64,000 nucleotides of DNA from Juglans regia (GCF_001411555.2 NC_049903.1:23155098-23219097), one strand, 5' to 3'. Shown: positions 33,027 to 45,769, counted from the stretch's first letter. Notes: generated by a model from the letters alone, not told the origin. A program made the numbers and translations.

Positions 33027-35667
33027 TGTAACACCCTGCTCCTTTCGTCTGACGTAAGTAAGTTCTGAGGATGAAAATTATATAACAGTCTGCCCCTTTT
33101 CTCTAGCAACTGTGAGTCTCATTATGCGTGCCGAACCTCGATGGCGTGTTTCTAAACATATTATGTGAGTTCTAAAGTATGCCCAATGTTTTAAATGCAC
33201 TGGAAATATTTATATGGGGCACCTCCAGCCATCATCGGCGATCGCCCTACCAAACCCAGCCCCTCACGGCATCCCTCCCCCTCTCTTCCCGAAATGGGTT
33301 TAGGCACATGGGTTCCTTACCCATCCAGCCACCGTGCGCGTCTACCCAGGCTAATGTACCTCCACCACCTCAAACCAGTGACCACCTCTCACAAACCCAG
33401 CCACCACGAACCTCCCTCTCCCTCTTCATCACACAAATGCACAACACCCATAAAAATGGGTTTCACACGGGTTAAGGCCACCCACAGCGCTAGCCGGTTT
33501 TAGCCCCACCAAGCACCTCCCCTGGCCACCGTGACTCCTCCTCGAGCTCCTCCAAGCCAAGCAAGCCCTCCACCTCTCTCAAGCCCTTTCTCTATCCAGC
33601 AGCTCCTCTCCACCTCACAGCTTAGATCTGCCGCCGTGTCGCCTCCACCTCACCACCATTGCTCCACCGTACCCTTCTCTAGCCACCTCTAGGGGCCAAA
33701 ACAGCCACTAGACATGGGTTAGCCACCACGTACGACTCTTCCTATGTTCCACCTCGTCCCCACCACCACTAGGCCACCATGAGCCCTTCCAAGACCACAC
33801 TTAGCTATTCAAACGCCCAAACAGCCATTGTACATGGGTTAGCCACCACGTACGACCCTTCCTATGTCATCGACTGTGACAATCAGCAAGCAATGCACGG
33901 GTTATCCCGTCGATGGCCTAACCATTTATCCCTTGTTATTTATGTTATTTGTTAGTTGATTAGGTTGTGGACTATGCTGTTAGTATTGTGGAGTTCGCTG
34001 TATTGTGATGTGCTGTGTAGTGAAGTGTTGGGCATAGTTGGGAAGTGTGCTGTGAAGTGTTGTGGATTGTGCTGTGTAGTGTGGTTGTGGAGTATGTGTT
34101 GTATTGGTGATGTGGCATGTGGAATGGGAAGAGTGCACGTGGAGTGTACTTTGTGTGGCGTAGCGTGAGTAAAGGGAGTACACATGGAATGTACTCCATA
34201 TGGTGGACTGATGCACCATATGGCGGGTATGTTGTAGTGGTGATGTAGCGTAGCATGTGTGAAAGGAGTACACGTGGAGTGTACTCCATGGGGTGTAGCG
34301 ATATACCGTGTAGCGTGTCGCAGAGATAAGGATGGTTGTGTGGTTGATGGGTGTGGAGCGTGGTGAGTAGTGTCAGGACCTGTGGAACAGTGTCCCGAAG
34401 TAGTTGTGATGTGTCCCGTAGTCTGAGGTGACAAATGTCACCGTAATTGACTTATGGCTCGGAATATGTGTGAAGTGGCAGAACAATTGTAAGAGTGAGC
34501 AGTGGGAGCATGACTGGGGAATGTATGGATGGGAATGAGAATTTAGTGTGAGCTCAGATGCATGAAGGTAGTGATGGGTGTATTGTCTAGGATTGAGATG
34601 TGTGAATCTGTCGGTCAGAATCATGCATCGGAATGTGGTCAACAGGAAGAGTAAGACAAAGGTCTTAGTGTCTAATCCTAAGGTGAATTATGGGTTCACC
34701 TTAGGGGATGAGCACTCGAAGTAGAACGTTGAGTTTGGAAGAGGTAGTGGCCGTAAATAGGTCCTGAAAGTTTTAGCATAATAAAGGGCACGTAAGAGCA
34801 CGAGATAGAAGGAGAGTGTTCCAAGTGATGTGTAGCTCTATTTCTAGTTTAAGTTGCTTATGCATTAGATAGAGAATGACGTTAAGGTTATGTGTATGCA
34901 TGTAGGTTGTCATCTGACACGCACATGACTGGACTGCATGATATGAAAGAAGCATGGAGTCCAGTTAAGTATTACATTCATACTCTTATAGAGTTTTCCA
35001 AAATACAAGAAATGAAAATGAAATGTTTTTCCTGTACAATGCCTTCTGAAACGGCACGAAAGATGTTTTACAAAAACATGATTTGTGTAAGTGTTCAAAG
35101 GTATACGTATGTACGGTCCTCCTTGGTTGCCCTTTTTTACGCACCCAAAAGTATTAATTGTAAGCATGTGAATGGATGACTATACGCAGTATCTATTGTA
35201 TGTATTTTTCATGAAAAGAAATGTTGAGGCTTGTGCCTCGAGCTTTGACTGACGCGAAGAAAGAGTTTTCAAAAGTCCCTATGAACTGATGGTTTTAGAA
35301 TGCCATGAACCGATGCTTTAAATGATGCCATGAAAGACGCTATTTAAGCCCATGCTTTTAAATGGCATTTTCCATGAACGAACTGTTAAATGAAAGATAG
35401 AGCTTAAATGAACTGAAAGAAAGGACTGAACATTTAATGCATGAAAATACGTAACGACCACATGAATGAATGAAAAGGGTACCAAATGAATAGGCAGATT
35501 GCAATGCCGGGTAAGTAGTACTAGTAGTGCATCCAGTGCTGCCCCCTAACTGAAAAGGGATTCCCAACCTATGGCCACGGGCTGAGTCTGGGTCCAAAGG
35601 AAGACTGCTAACTCCAACGCATGGGGTGTAACAGTGTGTACCAGCCAATGAAAGTGATAAGAAAGAA
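33027..35667 (+). mobile_element. Family 3 element, 3' LTR, first segment
   Basis: It starts TGTAACACCCTGCTCC. It keeps the region missing from the 5' LTR: a C-rich segment (33220-33850), a shortened minisatellite (about 34130-34330) and the block ending ttgaggcttgtgcctcgag at 35223. Compared with the solo copy at 49250, it lacks the A/T-rich part after aatatttat (49480-49860). The open frames in the C-rich segment are Pro/Thr/Ser-rich and differ between copies, so I do not call genes. Confidence 0.85.
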
Positions 35668-38600
35668 TGTGACGCCCCCAGATTCCGCTTGGGATCGGAC
35701 GGATATCCAAAACATCGGGACATGCAACACAAGGTTACCTACCCCCATTCATGACATATAAGATGCAATGTTCCTAACATGCATCTAGCATTATGCAATA
35801 TTCACAGCGGATAATTTTTTTTTTTTTAGCAATATTATGCACAAAAATTATAATATTCCAAATAGTAAAAACATAAACCATGCATGCTTAAAACATCCAC
35901 GATTACAGCATGGGTCTCAAAAGACTGTAATCATAAAACAATGGAGACCTGGCTCTTAATTACATTGCCAAAATACACTATTGGGCTAGTTCTTTGAGTA
36001 ACTCGCGTAACTTTACTAACGATGCCAGAATACTATCCAAAGACCTAACTATGGAGGCTACAAGCTTCGTGATGCATCTACGGCGTCTAGTCAACCTTCT
36101 CCAGTCTACCAGTGTTTGCTCCCTGCTCTGATCCTGATACATCGCCTACCATTCGGGGGGAATGGTAGTCACGGTGAGATTTGATTACAAATCTCAGCAA
36201 GTTAATAGGAAACTTCCATATAAGTTAATAATGCATGCATGGCAGTAAAAGCATGAATGCATAATCAAAGTCATAAGTATAGCATAACTTGACTTACAGC
36301 ATGGCATAAATGACATAACTTGAACTGAAACTGAAACTTAGCTTGACGTGACATGGCATGTACGTGAACTTAAAACATCACAAGGACTAGCAACATAGCA
36401 TGAACGTGAACTTGAAACATAGCATGGGCTTGAAACATAGCATGAACGTGAACATACATAATTTGAATATGAACTTGAACATAACATGAACCTGAGCATG
36501 ACATAACATAAATGTGAACTTGAAACATAACTTGAACATGAACTTGAAACATATTCTTGTCTCATGGAATCACTATGATTGAGTAATCTTATCTCATAGG
36601 GTTACCATGATTGACATGAACTTGAAACTTGACATGAACGTAAACTTGAACATAACATAACGTGAAACATGTTCTTTTTCAATAGACTTAATCATAAAGA
36701 TGTCTAAACCAGCTGTGAGTACGTTAATACGTACTCCATAGTTGTTGTGGCTCCACATATTCTACTTGTCACAATTGCTATGTCTCGCGCGCTCCTGTGA
36801 CCAGCAAGTTATGCCCCATTCGCAACCTGTTGACTGTATTTCATCAACCCAAGAAATTTCACACCTATTTAGACACTCCAGCATGAACAAAGGAGTTCCA
36901 CTAGGATATTACCCCATCCTAGCACTTAGGGTCATGATTGACATGAGTAACTTAACTGGCATACATGACATTTCGCAACGTGGCGTAACATGAACGTGAC
37001 ATAAAAGACAGAAGTCCTGAAGTAGCGTAACATGACATGAACGTAAGATGACAAACATGACATACTTTGAGACATAAATGTAATAGAAAATATTTCATAA
37101 CATGGTGTACAAGTAATAGACAATATTTAGTGACATGGCATAACATATAACAGAAAATATTTCGTAACATGACATAACATGTAACAGATGGCATATGTAA
37201 TGTGACATACTTGTAACATATAGTAACATGTGATAGAATATATTATGTAACAGATAATATTTTTGTGATAGAATAATTCATGTAATAGATAAACATGTGA
37301 TGGCATGGCATGGCATCTACAACAACATACGAACATAAACTGTAGTTCCCTTACCCATTACACATACACAGTAAACTGATAGTAAGTTAAGAGCTAACTT
37401 ACCTCGATCGTTGTGTTTTACGAGAATAAGCGCGAAACACAAAGAACTGTAAGAGGATATTCTAAAGGTTAGAACTATAATTACTAATAATTAGAAATGT
37501 GAAAAAAAATAATTTAGAGTAAAATTACCATTTTGCCCTCTATATGTGGGAAAATGATTATTTTACTCCTAACTTAAGGATTTCACATCCTAACTCCAAA
37601 AATTACCAAAATTTACATTCTTCATGTAAATTTTGTCATAGACTCACATAACAACTCAGAAAAGTTTAAAACCAATCACAACTATGAAAAACTCACAATA
37701 GCCGAAACATTTATAGACCATTTCTCTTGATTTTGGTTTCAATTTCTTCCATCTTCAAAACCCATGATTAAACCAAAATCTTGTAACGAGGATCTTCCTA
37801 TCCTAAGTTTAAAAATACACTTAAAATATCCATTAAGAAAACCTAATCATCAACATCAAACTTTTTGTAAAAAGACCCAAACTTTTTAACAAAAAGTAAA
37901 CCCTTAAATCACAAGTTTTGACCTTAATAAAAACATCTCCAAGAATTCCAAAAAAATAAAATCTTACTTCTAACATATTCATAACATCATTCTAAGATCA
38001 AACATGCTTTAAATCATCAAACAAAAGCCACCAAAAATCACAAAACTTGGAGTTTTTAGTTTTAAACTAAGTCCAAAACATAAACTTTTCTCTCCACTAA
38101 CTTTGATCAATCTCTTGATCCATGGCTTAAACACATGTGATCTTCAAACCAAAACATATCATGGTTTACAAATGTGTCCTAAAGAAGATCCAACCATCAA
38201 ACTTAAAATCACATGGCTAAAACTCAATAAAACATGGATCTAACCCAAAAACATCAAATCTTAGGCCTAACCGAAATCCTCTTGTATAGAAAAATCATAC
38301 ATTTACAAATAATACTAAATATCTTCAAAATAACATCCTATCATGTATATAAGAGGCTTAGGATCATCATATAAAAATATCAAAGCCTTTGGAATAAGAC
38401 CAAACCACAAAATATTCCAACTTTCACAAAACCAAAACTGTTTTTCAACTTCCAGTTTTCAAGTTTCTAAATCTAAGGAAATCTATCATCAAAAGCTTTA
38501 TCCATGCTACAAAACCTCAATGAAAATTCATAAACACATGCTAACAACACTCCATATAATTTTCAGACCAAGATAAGTCCATTAGCGTGGTCAAAAATTC

Positions 38601-40128
38601 CAAAACATCTCATACTCTCCAGTTTCACACCCAGAATGACCTTTCCATGGTTAAAAATACTTTTTACCAACCAAATGAGCATGGAATAAGACTAATAAGA
38701 TATTCACGAAAACTACACTCACTGATGAACAACTTATGTGAAGGAATCATCGTGCGAAAATACTTACAAAGGGTCAACAATGGCCACAGAAGAAGACCCA
38801 GAAATCTGCTTGAGAGAGCTCTTTTGGGTTTTCTCTCTAAGAATAGGGTGAAGAAGTGATACAATGGAATGAAATGTGCCTTGCACAACTTTATACTCCT
38901 GGAGGGGGAAGTTGTGGGTTTGAATGACCCATGATTGGAGTTGCCTATGTGACATAAAGTGGAGAATAGTGAGAGGAATGGACTGCCTGCAGCAGCTATG
39001 AGAGATGGAGGTTGATGGAGTGGATTTCTCCTTCACATCAAGGCACTATTCGGTGCAACCAATGGCAGTGGATGGTCTGCCATGTGGGGGAGAAAATTTC
39101 TCCAAGAACCTTTGCCAAGGTGGCCAATTTCGTGGGCCTTGGTGGGCCCTAACCAAGTGGGCCTCAGTTTGGGGTTTAAAGGGGGTTTGGTTACGGTTTG
39201 AGATGCTATCAAGCCCAAAACTAATTTTTATTGGCCCAATCAAGTTTCCAAGATTTAAAAGGTTGAATAATGATGTCATAACAAGGATTTGATTAATTAA
39301 TAGCATGTGGAAGTGATTTAATCAAGTGATTAAACACAAAGCTAGAAATCGGGTTAGAAAAGGTTTGGAGGCCAACTTTAGGGTTTGGGGAAACCGTTTA
39401 GGATTTCGGTTTCAATCAAGCTTTTGGGGTTTCAATTGGATTCCCACCATTTAGGGTTTCACTAGAATTGAAACCTTCTTTGGTCTGACACAATTTGGTT
39501 GATCAAATGAAACAAAGCTTTGCTTAGGTGGCATGATCTCACACATTGACTTCCTTCACAAATCCATCTTATGGTTCCTCAAGGTGCCAAGTGTCTAATA
39601 CTATTCACTATGTGTGGCTAAGATCTTGCCAAGTGTCCAAATAAAACTCCTCAAACCTAATTTGGACATTTCATAATGTGATTTTGAAAACTCTGCACTA
39701 GGTGCGTTTATCGAGGTTACTTTTCACTCAAAAAAAAAGCATAATAAACTTAATACTGAAAAATTCTAAATATTCATATTAACCTATAGTGAAAATCGTT
39801 TACCGATATTCAACCTCAAAGTGGTCCTAAAAATAATTTCATAATTTCCAACAGACGTTTCATCCGGAATTATGAAAATAGGCTATTGCGCCATAAAATC
39901 CTAAATAAACCATTGAGTCTAATGGCGTAAACCATAATGCATTCTGATACTTCTAATTACCTCAAATAATTAAACTCACATTTCTAGCATCAGAGTGAGT
40001 AATAACACTGACTATGTTGACAGTCTAAAACCTGTGCGATTAGTCAATTCGTAAAAACTTATGCGGTTTTCACGAGGTTCCTAAAGTCAATATAAATTTT
40101 ACCAGTGAATTTCTAGTGGGCTGTTACA
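35668..40128 (-). mobile_element. Family 1 giant solo LTR, copy C (4.46 kb)
   Basis: Plus-strand termini are TGTGACGCCCCCAGATTC and GGGCTGTTACA, flanked by AAGAA at 35663-35667 and 40129-40133. The 5' LTR of the host element shows the empty site near 27076-27095 (gtgataaaaaagaatgtataaatg). It is colinear with copy A. A deletion near 36785 removes part of the hairpin series. It is non-coding. Confidence 0.9.
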
Positions 40129-40476
40129 AAGAATGTATAAATGTATGAATCCATCGCATTCTTTAAGAAATGAAGGCACTGACGAAAGAAACGTTTTACA
40201 AAGAGAAAACCCATTTTTAAAGAAAAACCCCATCCAGTGAGGTTTTCAAACGAACGCACGTATGCATGTACATATAGTATGTATGGTATGATGAATGCAT
40301 GAATGAAAACCTATGTTATTATATTTTAACTGTACGAAGTAATACTTACGAATAATCTACTCATTTTAATTTTTATGCATGCCCCTCCCCCCTAGAGGGA
40401 TTGAATGAGCAGCACATGTCAAGACGGACATGGCCCAAGGGGAAGAGCACAGAAATCTAGGCATGAGTGTTTGAAT
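40129..40476 (+). mobile_element. Family 3 element, 3' LTR, end segment, truncated
   Basis: It is colinear with 27090-27281 plus 31881-32030 (aagaatgtataaatg, attttaactgta, tttatgcatgcccctccccc, caaggggaagagcac). It stops after gagtgtttgaatg, about 180 bases before the expected GTTACA end, and gives way to Tat-type gag sequence. The right target duplication is therefore lost. Confidence 0.8.
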
Positions 40477-40769
40477 GTGGGATTGTAATAGATCTTGCAT
40501 GTATTTCTCATGGAGACACCATGAAAACAAGGCTAAAAATCATGGAGAAGTGGTGACGAAACTAACTGGCAAAGTAGAGGTACGTCGCAAAGAAAACGAG
40601 GAGCTCAGAAATCCCGAGCGAGAGCAAGATGGTGGGGAGGCCAGTGACAATGAGCACAGGGGTCTCAAAACATGTAAGTGGGACCCAAAAAGGAAGAGGA
40701 GCAGAAACACATTAAGGACGAACTATGTAGCCTCAAAGAGAAGTACAAGGAAATAGCGTGGAAAGTAGG
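40477..40769 (+). pseudogene. Tat/Retand-type gag, N-terminal coiled-coil part
   Basis: The open frame holds KNHGEVVTKLTGKVEVRRKENEEL, a charged heptad-like segment. In a second frame up to 40769 it reads KDELCSLKEKYKEIAWKVG. This is the linker that precedes the capsid core in gag of the Tat branch (Retand/Ogre type) of plant Ty3/gypsy elements. The frame changes at least once (near 40715). The gag continues on the far side of the Athila-like insertion at 48749. The start of this gag, and whatever LTR served it, is not seen because the family 3 truncation abuts it. Confidence 0.65.
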
Positions 40770-42153
40770 TGATGTGCTTAATTTCTATACAAGTTTTGTC
40801 ATACTTTTACTCTTAATTTTATGCTAGTTTGTGTTTAATTTTCTTATTTATTGGAGTTTTTATTTATTTTGTTTATTTTTGTTTAGGAATAAATAAATCA
40901 AAGGAGTAATGGAAATTGAAGGAGTCATCAAGAGAATAAGAAACGTTCATTTCTTGAATTCCTGAAGTACCCTTCAGTATTTGGAGGATAACTTTTTCCA
41001 AACAATGCCAATAAGGGAAATTTCAGTGTTTACAAAAATCCTAGAGCAAATCCTAGAACATGTGTTAAAGCCTTGGCCGAAAATGAACATCTAAATGCAG
41101 AAAGGGCGCATCAAGTCAAATGTTGCAAAACTGTCGAATTCCAGAAATACCCTTCAGTATTTGGATCGTAACTTCTTGTGGCAAACCTCAATAAGGGCAA
41201 TCTCAGTGTCTATGGAAAGCTGCGATAAAAACCTACAACTTTTGTGTTTAAGCCAGAGCCGAAAACAAACAACTTCAGGGAGGAAACGGCATTTCAAGCA
41301 GGAGGTTGAAAATCTATAGAATTGGAGTTTATCAACAATAGAGATTCTTGATCTACATGGAGTTTCCTTCTTAACTCTTTAATATTCTCTTTGTATAATT
41401 CTCATTATGAATTTCAGAATTATTATGGTTTGTTTTGACTAGATTATGAACTAATCTCTATTACTAAGGCTACGATGTAGCCTCTCCATGACAAACCCGA
41501 ATCTTATTTTTATGCAATCATAATTTTATCATTCCTTTTGAGTATATATCATTGAGTTTAATGCTTTCAATTATTTGGCCAATAGTTGAATGATTTGTTG
41601 TGCATATTAATTCGAGAGATGATGCATGTAGTTTAACTTCATATGATATATGCCATGAATTGAACGAAAGACAAAAATGTGCCAATGTGATTTGAGCAGC
41701 TTTTATGTGAAATATTATTAAGTTTAATGTGCTCAAATGGTTTTAAATTTGGATAGACATATCACAGATTATCGTATGTTGAGTAATTCTAATTCTACTC
41801 AAGAGAGGGTCTTAGATAAGTTAGAATTTTTCGCCGCCAAATAGGGTGATAATTGATTGATTGTATGGTTAGGATTTGGGATTGGATTGGTTAGGTGAGT
41901 CGGATGCCTTAGTGTTTTATTCTTGGGTGAAATCTTCTTCTTTTCAAGTGTTTGGTTAGTTCTTCATTTGTTGATTTAATTTAATTTGTTGCTGCTTTTC
42001 AAATTCAAAATCCACGACTTTTCTTGATTTTCAAATAACTTAGAATTAGAACAATTTCAATAGTTAATAGGTAAATAGTACTCATGGGTTCAACATCTTT
42101 CTTATCATTATATTACTTGATACGATTTCGTGCACTTGCGAAATTTCACAACA
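40770..42153 (+). mobile_element. 5' LTR of Athila-like element (1.38 kb)
   Basis: It starts TGATGTGCTTAATTTC and ends TTTCACAACA at 42153. The last 320 bases recur at 48432-48743 as the truncated 3' LTR. It is preceded by GTAGG, and the far end is followed by ATAAG, which I take as a decayed 5-bp duplication. In the LTR, two related blocks (aaactgtcgaattccagaaatacccttcagtatttgg and tcttgaattcctgaagtacccttcagtatttgg, about 40950 and 41130) form a degenerate 170-180-bp repeat. Confidence 0.85.
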
Positions 42154-42159
42154 TGTTTT

Positions 42160-42177
42160 TGGCGCCGTTGCCGGGAA
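42160..42177 (+). promoter_or_regulatory. Primer-binding site (tRNA-Asp type)
   Basis: TGGCGCCGTTGCCGGGAA, 6 nt after the LTR end. Complementarity to tRNA-Asp is typical of the Athila and Tat branches of Ty3/gypsy. Confidence 0.85.
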
Positions 42178-42402
42178 CTGCTTGTTTTCTATTATTTTTT
42201 ATACCAACTAGTTCTAAGTTAATTTGAATTTTTTTTCTAAGTCTTGATTGTTAATTTTGTTTTTGTTTTTCTTTTCAAGATTCCCAAGTTGTGCATGAGA
42301 TGTACTCGAAGCTTGAATTTAGTATCTTTTGACCTTGAAATTGGATGCATCCTTCATCATTTGAACAAGGAGAATGAGGATTTCACAACCAAGAACAAAA
42401 CA

Positions 42403-43626
42403 ATGGAAGATCAACTAGGAAATAGGACTTTGGGAGATTATGTTGTCCCTTTGGTCACCGGACTTCTAGCACTAGACGACCTACCATTCAAGCCAATAAC
42501 TTTGAGATAAAGTCAGCTATTCTTCAAATGATCGCTTCAACAGTGCAATTCAGTGGCATGCCACATGATGATCCAAATGCTCACATAGCTAATTTTCTGG
42601 AGTTATGTGATACTTTTAAACATAACAGGGTTTTTGATAATGCTATTAGATTGAGACTCTTTCCATTCTCCCTCCGAGACAAGGCAAAGTCATGGTTAAA
42701 CTCACTTCCACTGTTAACCATAACTACTTGGGACTATTTGGCTAAAACGAGTCTAGCAAAGTTCTTTCCCCCTGCCAAAACTGTGAAGATGCGAAATGAT
42801 ATCACCACTTTTGTCCAATTTGATATGGAGTCGCTTTATGAAGCTTGGGAGAGGTATAAAGAATTGCTTAGAAAGTGCCCACATGATGGACTTCCTATTT
42901 GGATTCAAGTGCAAACCTTCTACAATGGTTTGCAACCTACAACACGTAGAATGATTGATGCAGCCGCGGGAGGGACTTTGATGGAGAAATCACCAGAAGA
43001 TGCATATGAGTTGGTGGAGGAGATGGCAACCAACAATTATCAATGGCCAGTGGATCGAGTGACAACAAAAAGAACTCAGGGAGTTCACGAAATTGATTCT
43101 TTCTCAGCTTTAGCTGCTCAAGTTGCAGCTTTATCTAAGAAATTAGACAATGTCAATGTGAGTTCCATTCAATCTACTAATGCAATTTGTGAATTTTGTG
43201 ATATGGGGGTAGATTGTCAAGTGGGAAATCCATTCGCCAATAATAGTTTGGAGCATGTGAACTTTGTGTCGAATTACCAATGACAAACCAATCCTTATTC
43301 CAACACTTACAATCCAGGACGGAGAAGCCACCCAAATTTCTCATGGAGCAAATCCCAGAATGTTGTCAAGCCTCCACCGAGTTTTCAAAGTCAACAACAA
43401 GAATATGGAGGAGGTAATGGCACAATTTATGGCCAAGGTGGATGCTAAATTTCAAGAACATGACATTGCTTTAAAGAACAATGAGAACACCATGCAGAGC
43501 ATTGAAAGGATGCACAGTCAATTGGCAACATTTATGTCTGAAAGGCCTCAAGGATTACTTCCAAGCACCACAGAAAACAACCTGAAAGAGCAAGTGAAGG
43601 CCATTACTTTAAGAAGTGGAAGGTAG
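42403..43626 (+). pseudogene. Athila-like gag
   Basis: The likely start is the ATG at 42403 ([16 protein letters not shown]). After a stop at 42508 and a frame change, the capsid core follows at 42528-43283: [58 protein letters not shown] and [19 protein letters not shown]. These are the signature gag motifs of the Athila type. A TGA at 43281 breaks NFVSNYQ; the NPYSNTYNPG continuation is readable after it. A last part, 43264-43626, ends KAITLRSGR. It would have packaged the RNA. It is disabled by one frameshift and at least two stops. Confidence 0.85.
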
Positions 43627-44742
43627 CTTAATTTAGAAGAGAAAGAGAAAAATTCTGGAAAAGAGGAGATGACTGTGAGAGCCGCATTGCCAACCCCTGT
43701 TCCGAGCCCAACAATGAAAAACTCGATTAATCCTCCTGAGTCTTCTTCTCTTACTTCTCATTATGTTCCTCCTATACATTTTCCTCAAAGACTTCAGAAA
43801 AATAAGCTAGATAAACAATTTTCCAAGTTCCTTGATGTTTCTAAAAAGTTACATATTAAATTTCCTTTTGCAGATGCCTTGGAACAAATGCCTAGCTGTG
43901 TCAAGTTCATCGAGGAGATTCTATCAAGCAAGAGGAAATTAGGAGAGTATGAGACCGTGATGTTGATCGAAAAGTGCACTGCCATTTTGTAAAATAAGTT
44001 GCCACCAAAGCTTGAAGATCCAGGGGATTTTACTATTCCTTGTACTATTGGAAACTCTTATTTCGAAAAAGCTTTGTGTGATTTAGGTGCTAGCATAAAT
44101 TTGATGCCCTTTTCTATTTTCAAGCAATTGGGGATAGGAGAGGTCAAGGCCATTACCGTTTTACTTCAATTGGCAGATCGATCCATTAAATGACCAAGAG
44201 GTATAGTAGAGGATGTTCTTGTTAAAGTTGACAAGTTTATTTTCTCTGCAGATTTTATTGTTTTAGATATGGAGGAAGATAGAGAAACCCCACTTATTCT
44301 TGGTCGACCGTTCTTAGCCACGGGAAGAACTATCATAGATGTGCAACAAGGAAAACTAATATTACGGGTGCAAGATGAACAATTTATATTCAATGAGTTT
44401 GAAGCAATGAAATATCTGTCAACAACTGATACATGCTTCAACATAGATGTGATTGATGAACTTGTGGTAGAAATGTTTGAAGAGAGTTATCCTAAGGAAC
44501 CACTTGAGGCATGTCTTGTTCAATCCGGCTCTTCCAATTCTGAGAATTCCAAGATAAGCAATTGTGCACACTATTTGGAAACATCTCCACCTTACTTGCC
44601 TAAAGGGAAGTCAGAAAACATAACATTGGGCGAAAGCAATACTCCACAAAAGCCATCCATTATTGATGCCCCTTCTTTAGAACTCAAACCTCTTCCTTCT
44701 CATCTTAAAATGCTTATTTATATGATTTTTCTTTACTCGTAA
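43627..44742 (+). pseudogene. Athila-like protease region
   Basis: After a linker (FPQRLQKNKLDKQFSKFLDV, then LEQMPSCVKFIEEILSSKRKL), the aspartic protease core appears: FTIPCTIGNSYFEKALCDLGASINLMP, with the active-site DLGAS motif intact. Next come KAITVLLQLADRSIK, a stop near 44191, and RGIVEDVLVKVDKFIFSADFIVLDM then PLILGRPFLATGRTIIDVQQGKL. It lies between gag and RT in the usual gag-pro-pol order. Stops at about 43624, 43990 and 44191 interrupt what was one polyprotein. Confidence 0.85.
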
Positions 44743-44899
44743 TAATTTCTTCATCTTTGACAGGTCTTGAAGAAGAGAAGTTATTTTGAGTTTTGAGAGC
44801 TCACAAGCAAGCTTTAGGATGGACTATAGCTGACGTTAAGGGAATGAGCCCTTCACTTTGCATGCACAAGATTTTAATGGAAGACAATTAAAAGCCTAC

Positions 44900-45769
44900 G
44901 GTGTAGCCACAAAGGAAACTTAAATCCGAACTTAGAAGAAGTTGTAAAAAAGGAAGTTCTCAAATTGTTGGATGCCAGAATTATTTACCCTATTTCAGAT
45001 AGCTCATAGGTAAGTCCGGTGCAAGTAGTGCCCAAGAAGGGAAGAGTGACGGTGGTAGATAATGAAAATAATGGACTCAGCCCAACAAGAATGGTCACGG
45101 GTTGGAGAGTGTGCATAGACTATCGCAAGCTCAATGATGCCAAACGAAAAGATCAATTTCCATTTCCTATCATTGATCAAACGTTGGAACGGCTTGCCGG
45201 TCATGCTTATTATTGTTTCCTTGATGGATACTCGGGATACAATTAAATCCAAATTTCACCAGAAGATCAAGAAAATGCCACTTTCACTTGCCGTATGGAA
45301 CATTTGCCTACCGGAGGACGCCCTTTGGTTTGTGCAATGCTCCAACGACATTTCAACAATGCATGATGGCCATTTTTTCGGATATGGTGGAAAAGTTTAT
45401 TGAAATTTTATGGATGATTTTTCTGTCTTTGGTTCTTCATTTGATAATTGATTAAATAATTTATCTTTAGTTCTACAAAGATGTGAAGAAACTAACCTTG
45501 TTCTTAACTGGGAAAAATGTCATTTTATGGTGCAGGAAGGAGTTGTAGTTGGGCATAAAGTTTCTTCCAAGTGCATTGAGGTAGATCGAGCCAAAGTAAA
45601 GGTCATCGAAAAATTACCTCCACCTAGCATGGTCAAGGGCGTGAGAAGTTTCTTGGGACATGCGGGGTTTTATTGTCGTTTTATTCAAGATTTTTCTAAG
45701 ATTGTTAAACCCCTTTGTTCTCTTTTGGTCAAAGATACTCCATTTAACTTTTCCAATGATTGTTTGTAG
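44900..45769 (+). pseudogene. Athila-like reverse transcriptase
   Basis: It copies element RNA into DNA. Visible parts in order: EVLKLLDARIIYPISDS (stop), SPVQVVPKKGRVTVV, GWRVCIDYRKLNDAKRKDQFPFPIIDQTLERLAGHAYYCFLDGYSGY with the motif A Asp, a stop at 45244 (site of Gln in relatives), then ISPEDQENATFTC. Two frame changes lead to FGLCNAPTTFQQCMMAIFSDMVEKF and the FMDDFSVFG box near 45412. VGHKVSSKCIEVDRAKVKVIEKLPPP and FLGHAGFYCRFIQDFSKI complete it. Catalytic residues survive, but the frame does not. Confidence 0.85.

Noticed and set aside
33952..34434. 160-codon minus-strand frame
   Set aside because: It is the same repeat-derived text as at 51044-51859, in the family 3 3' LTR.
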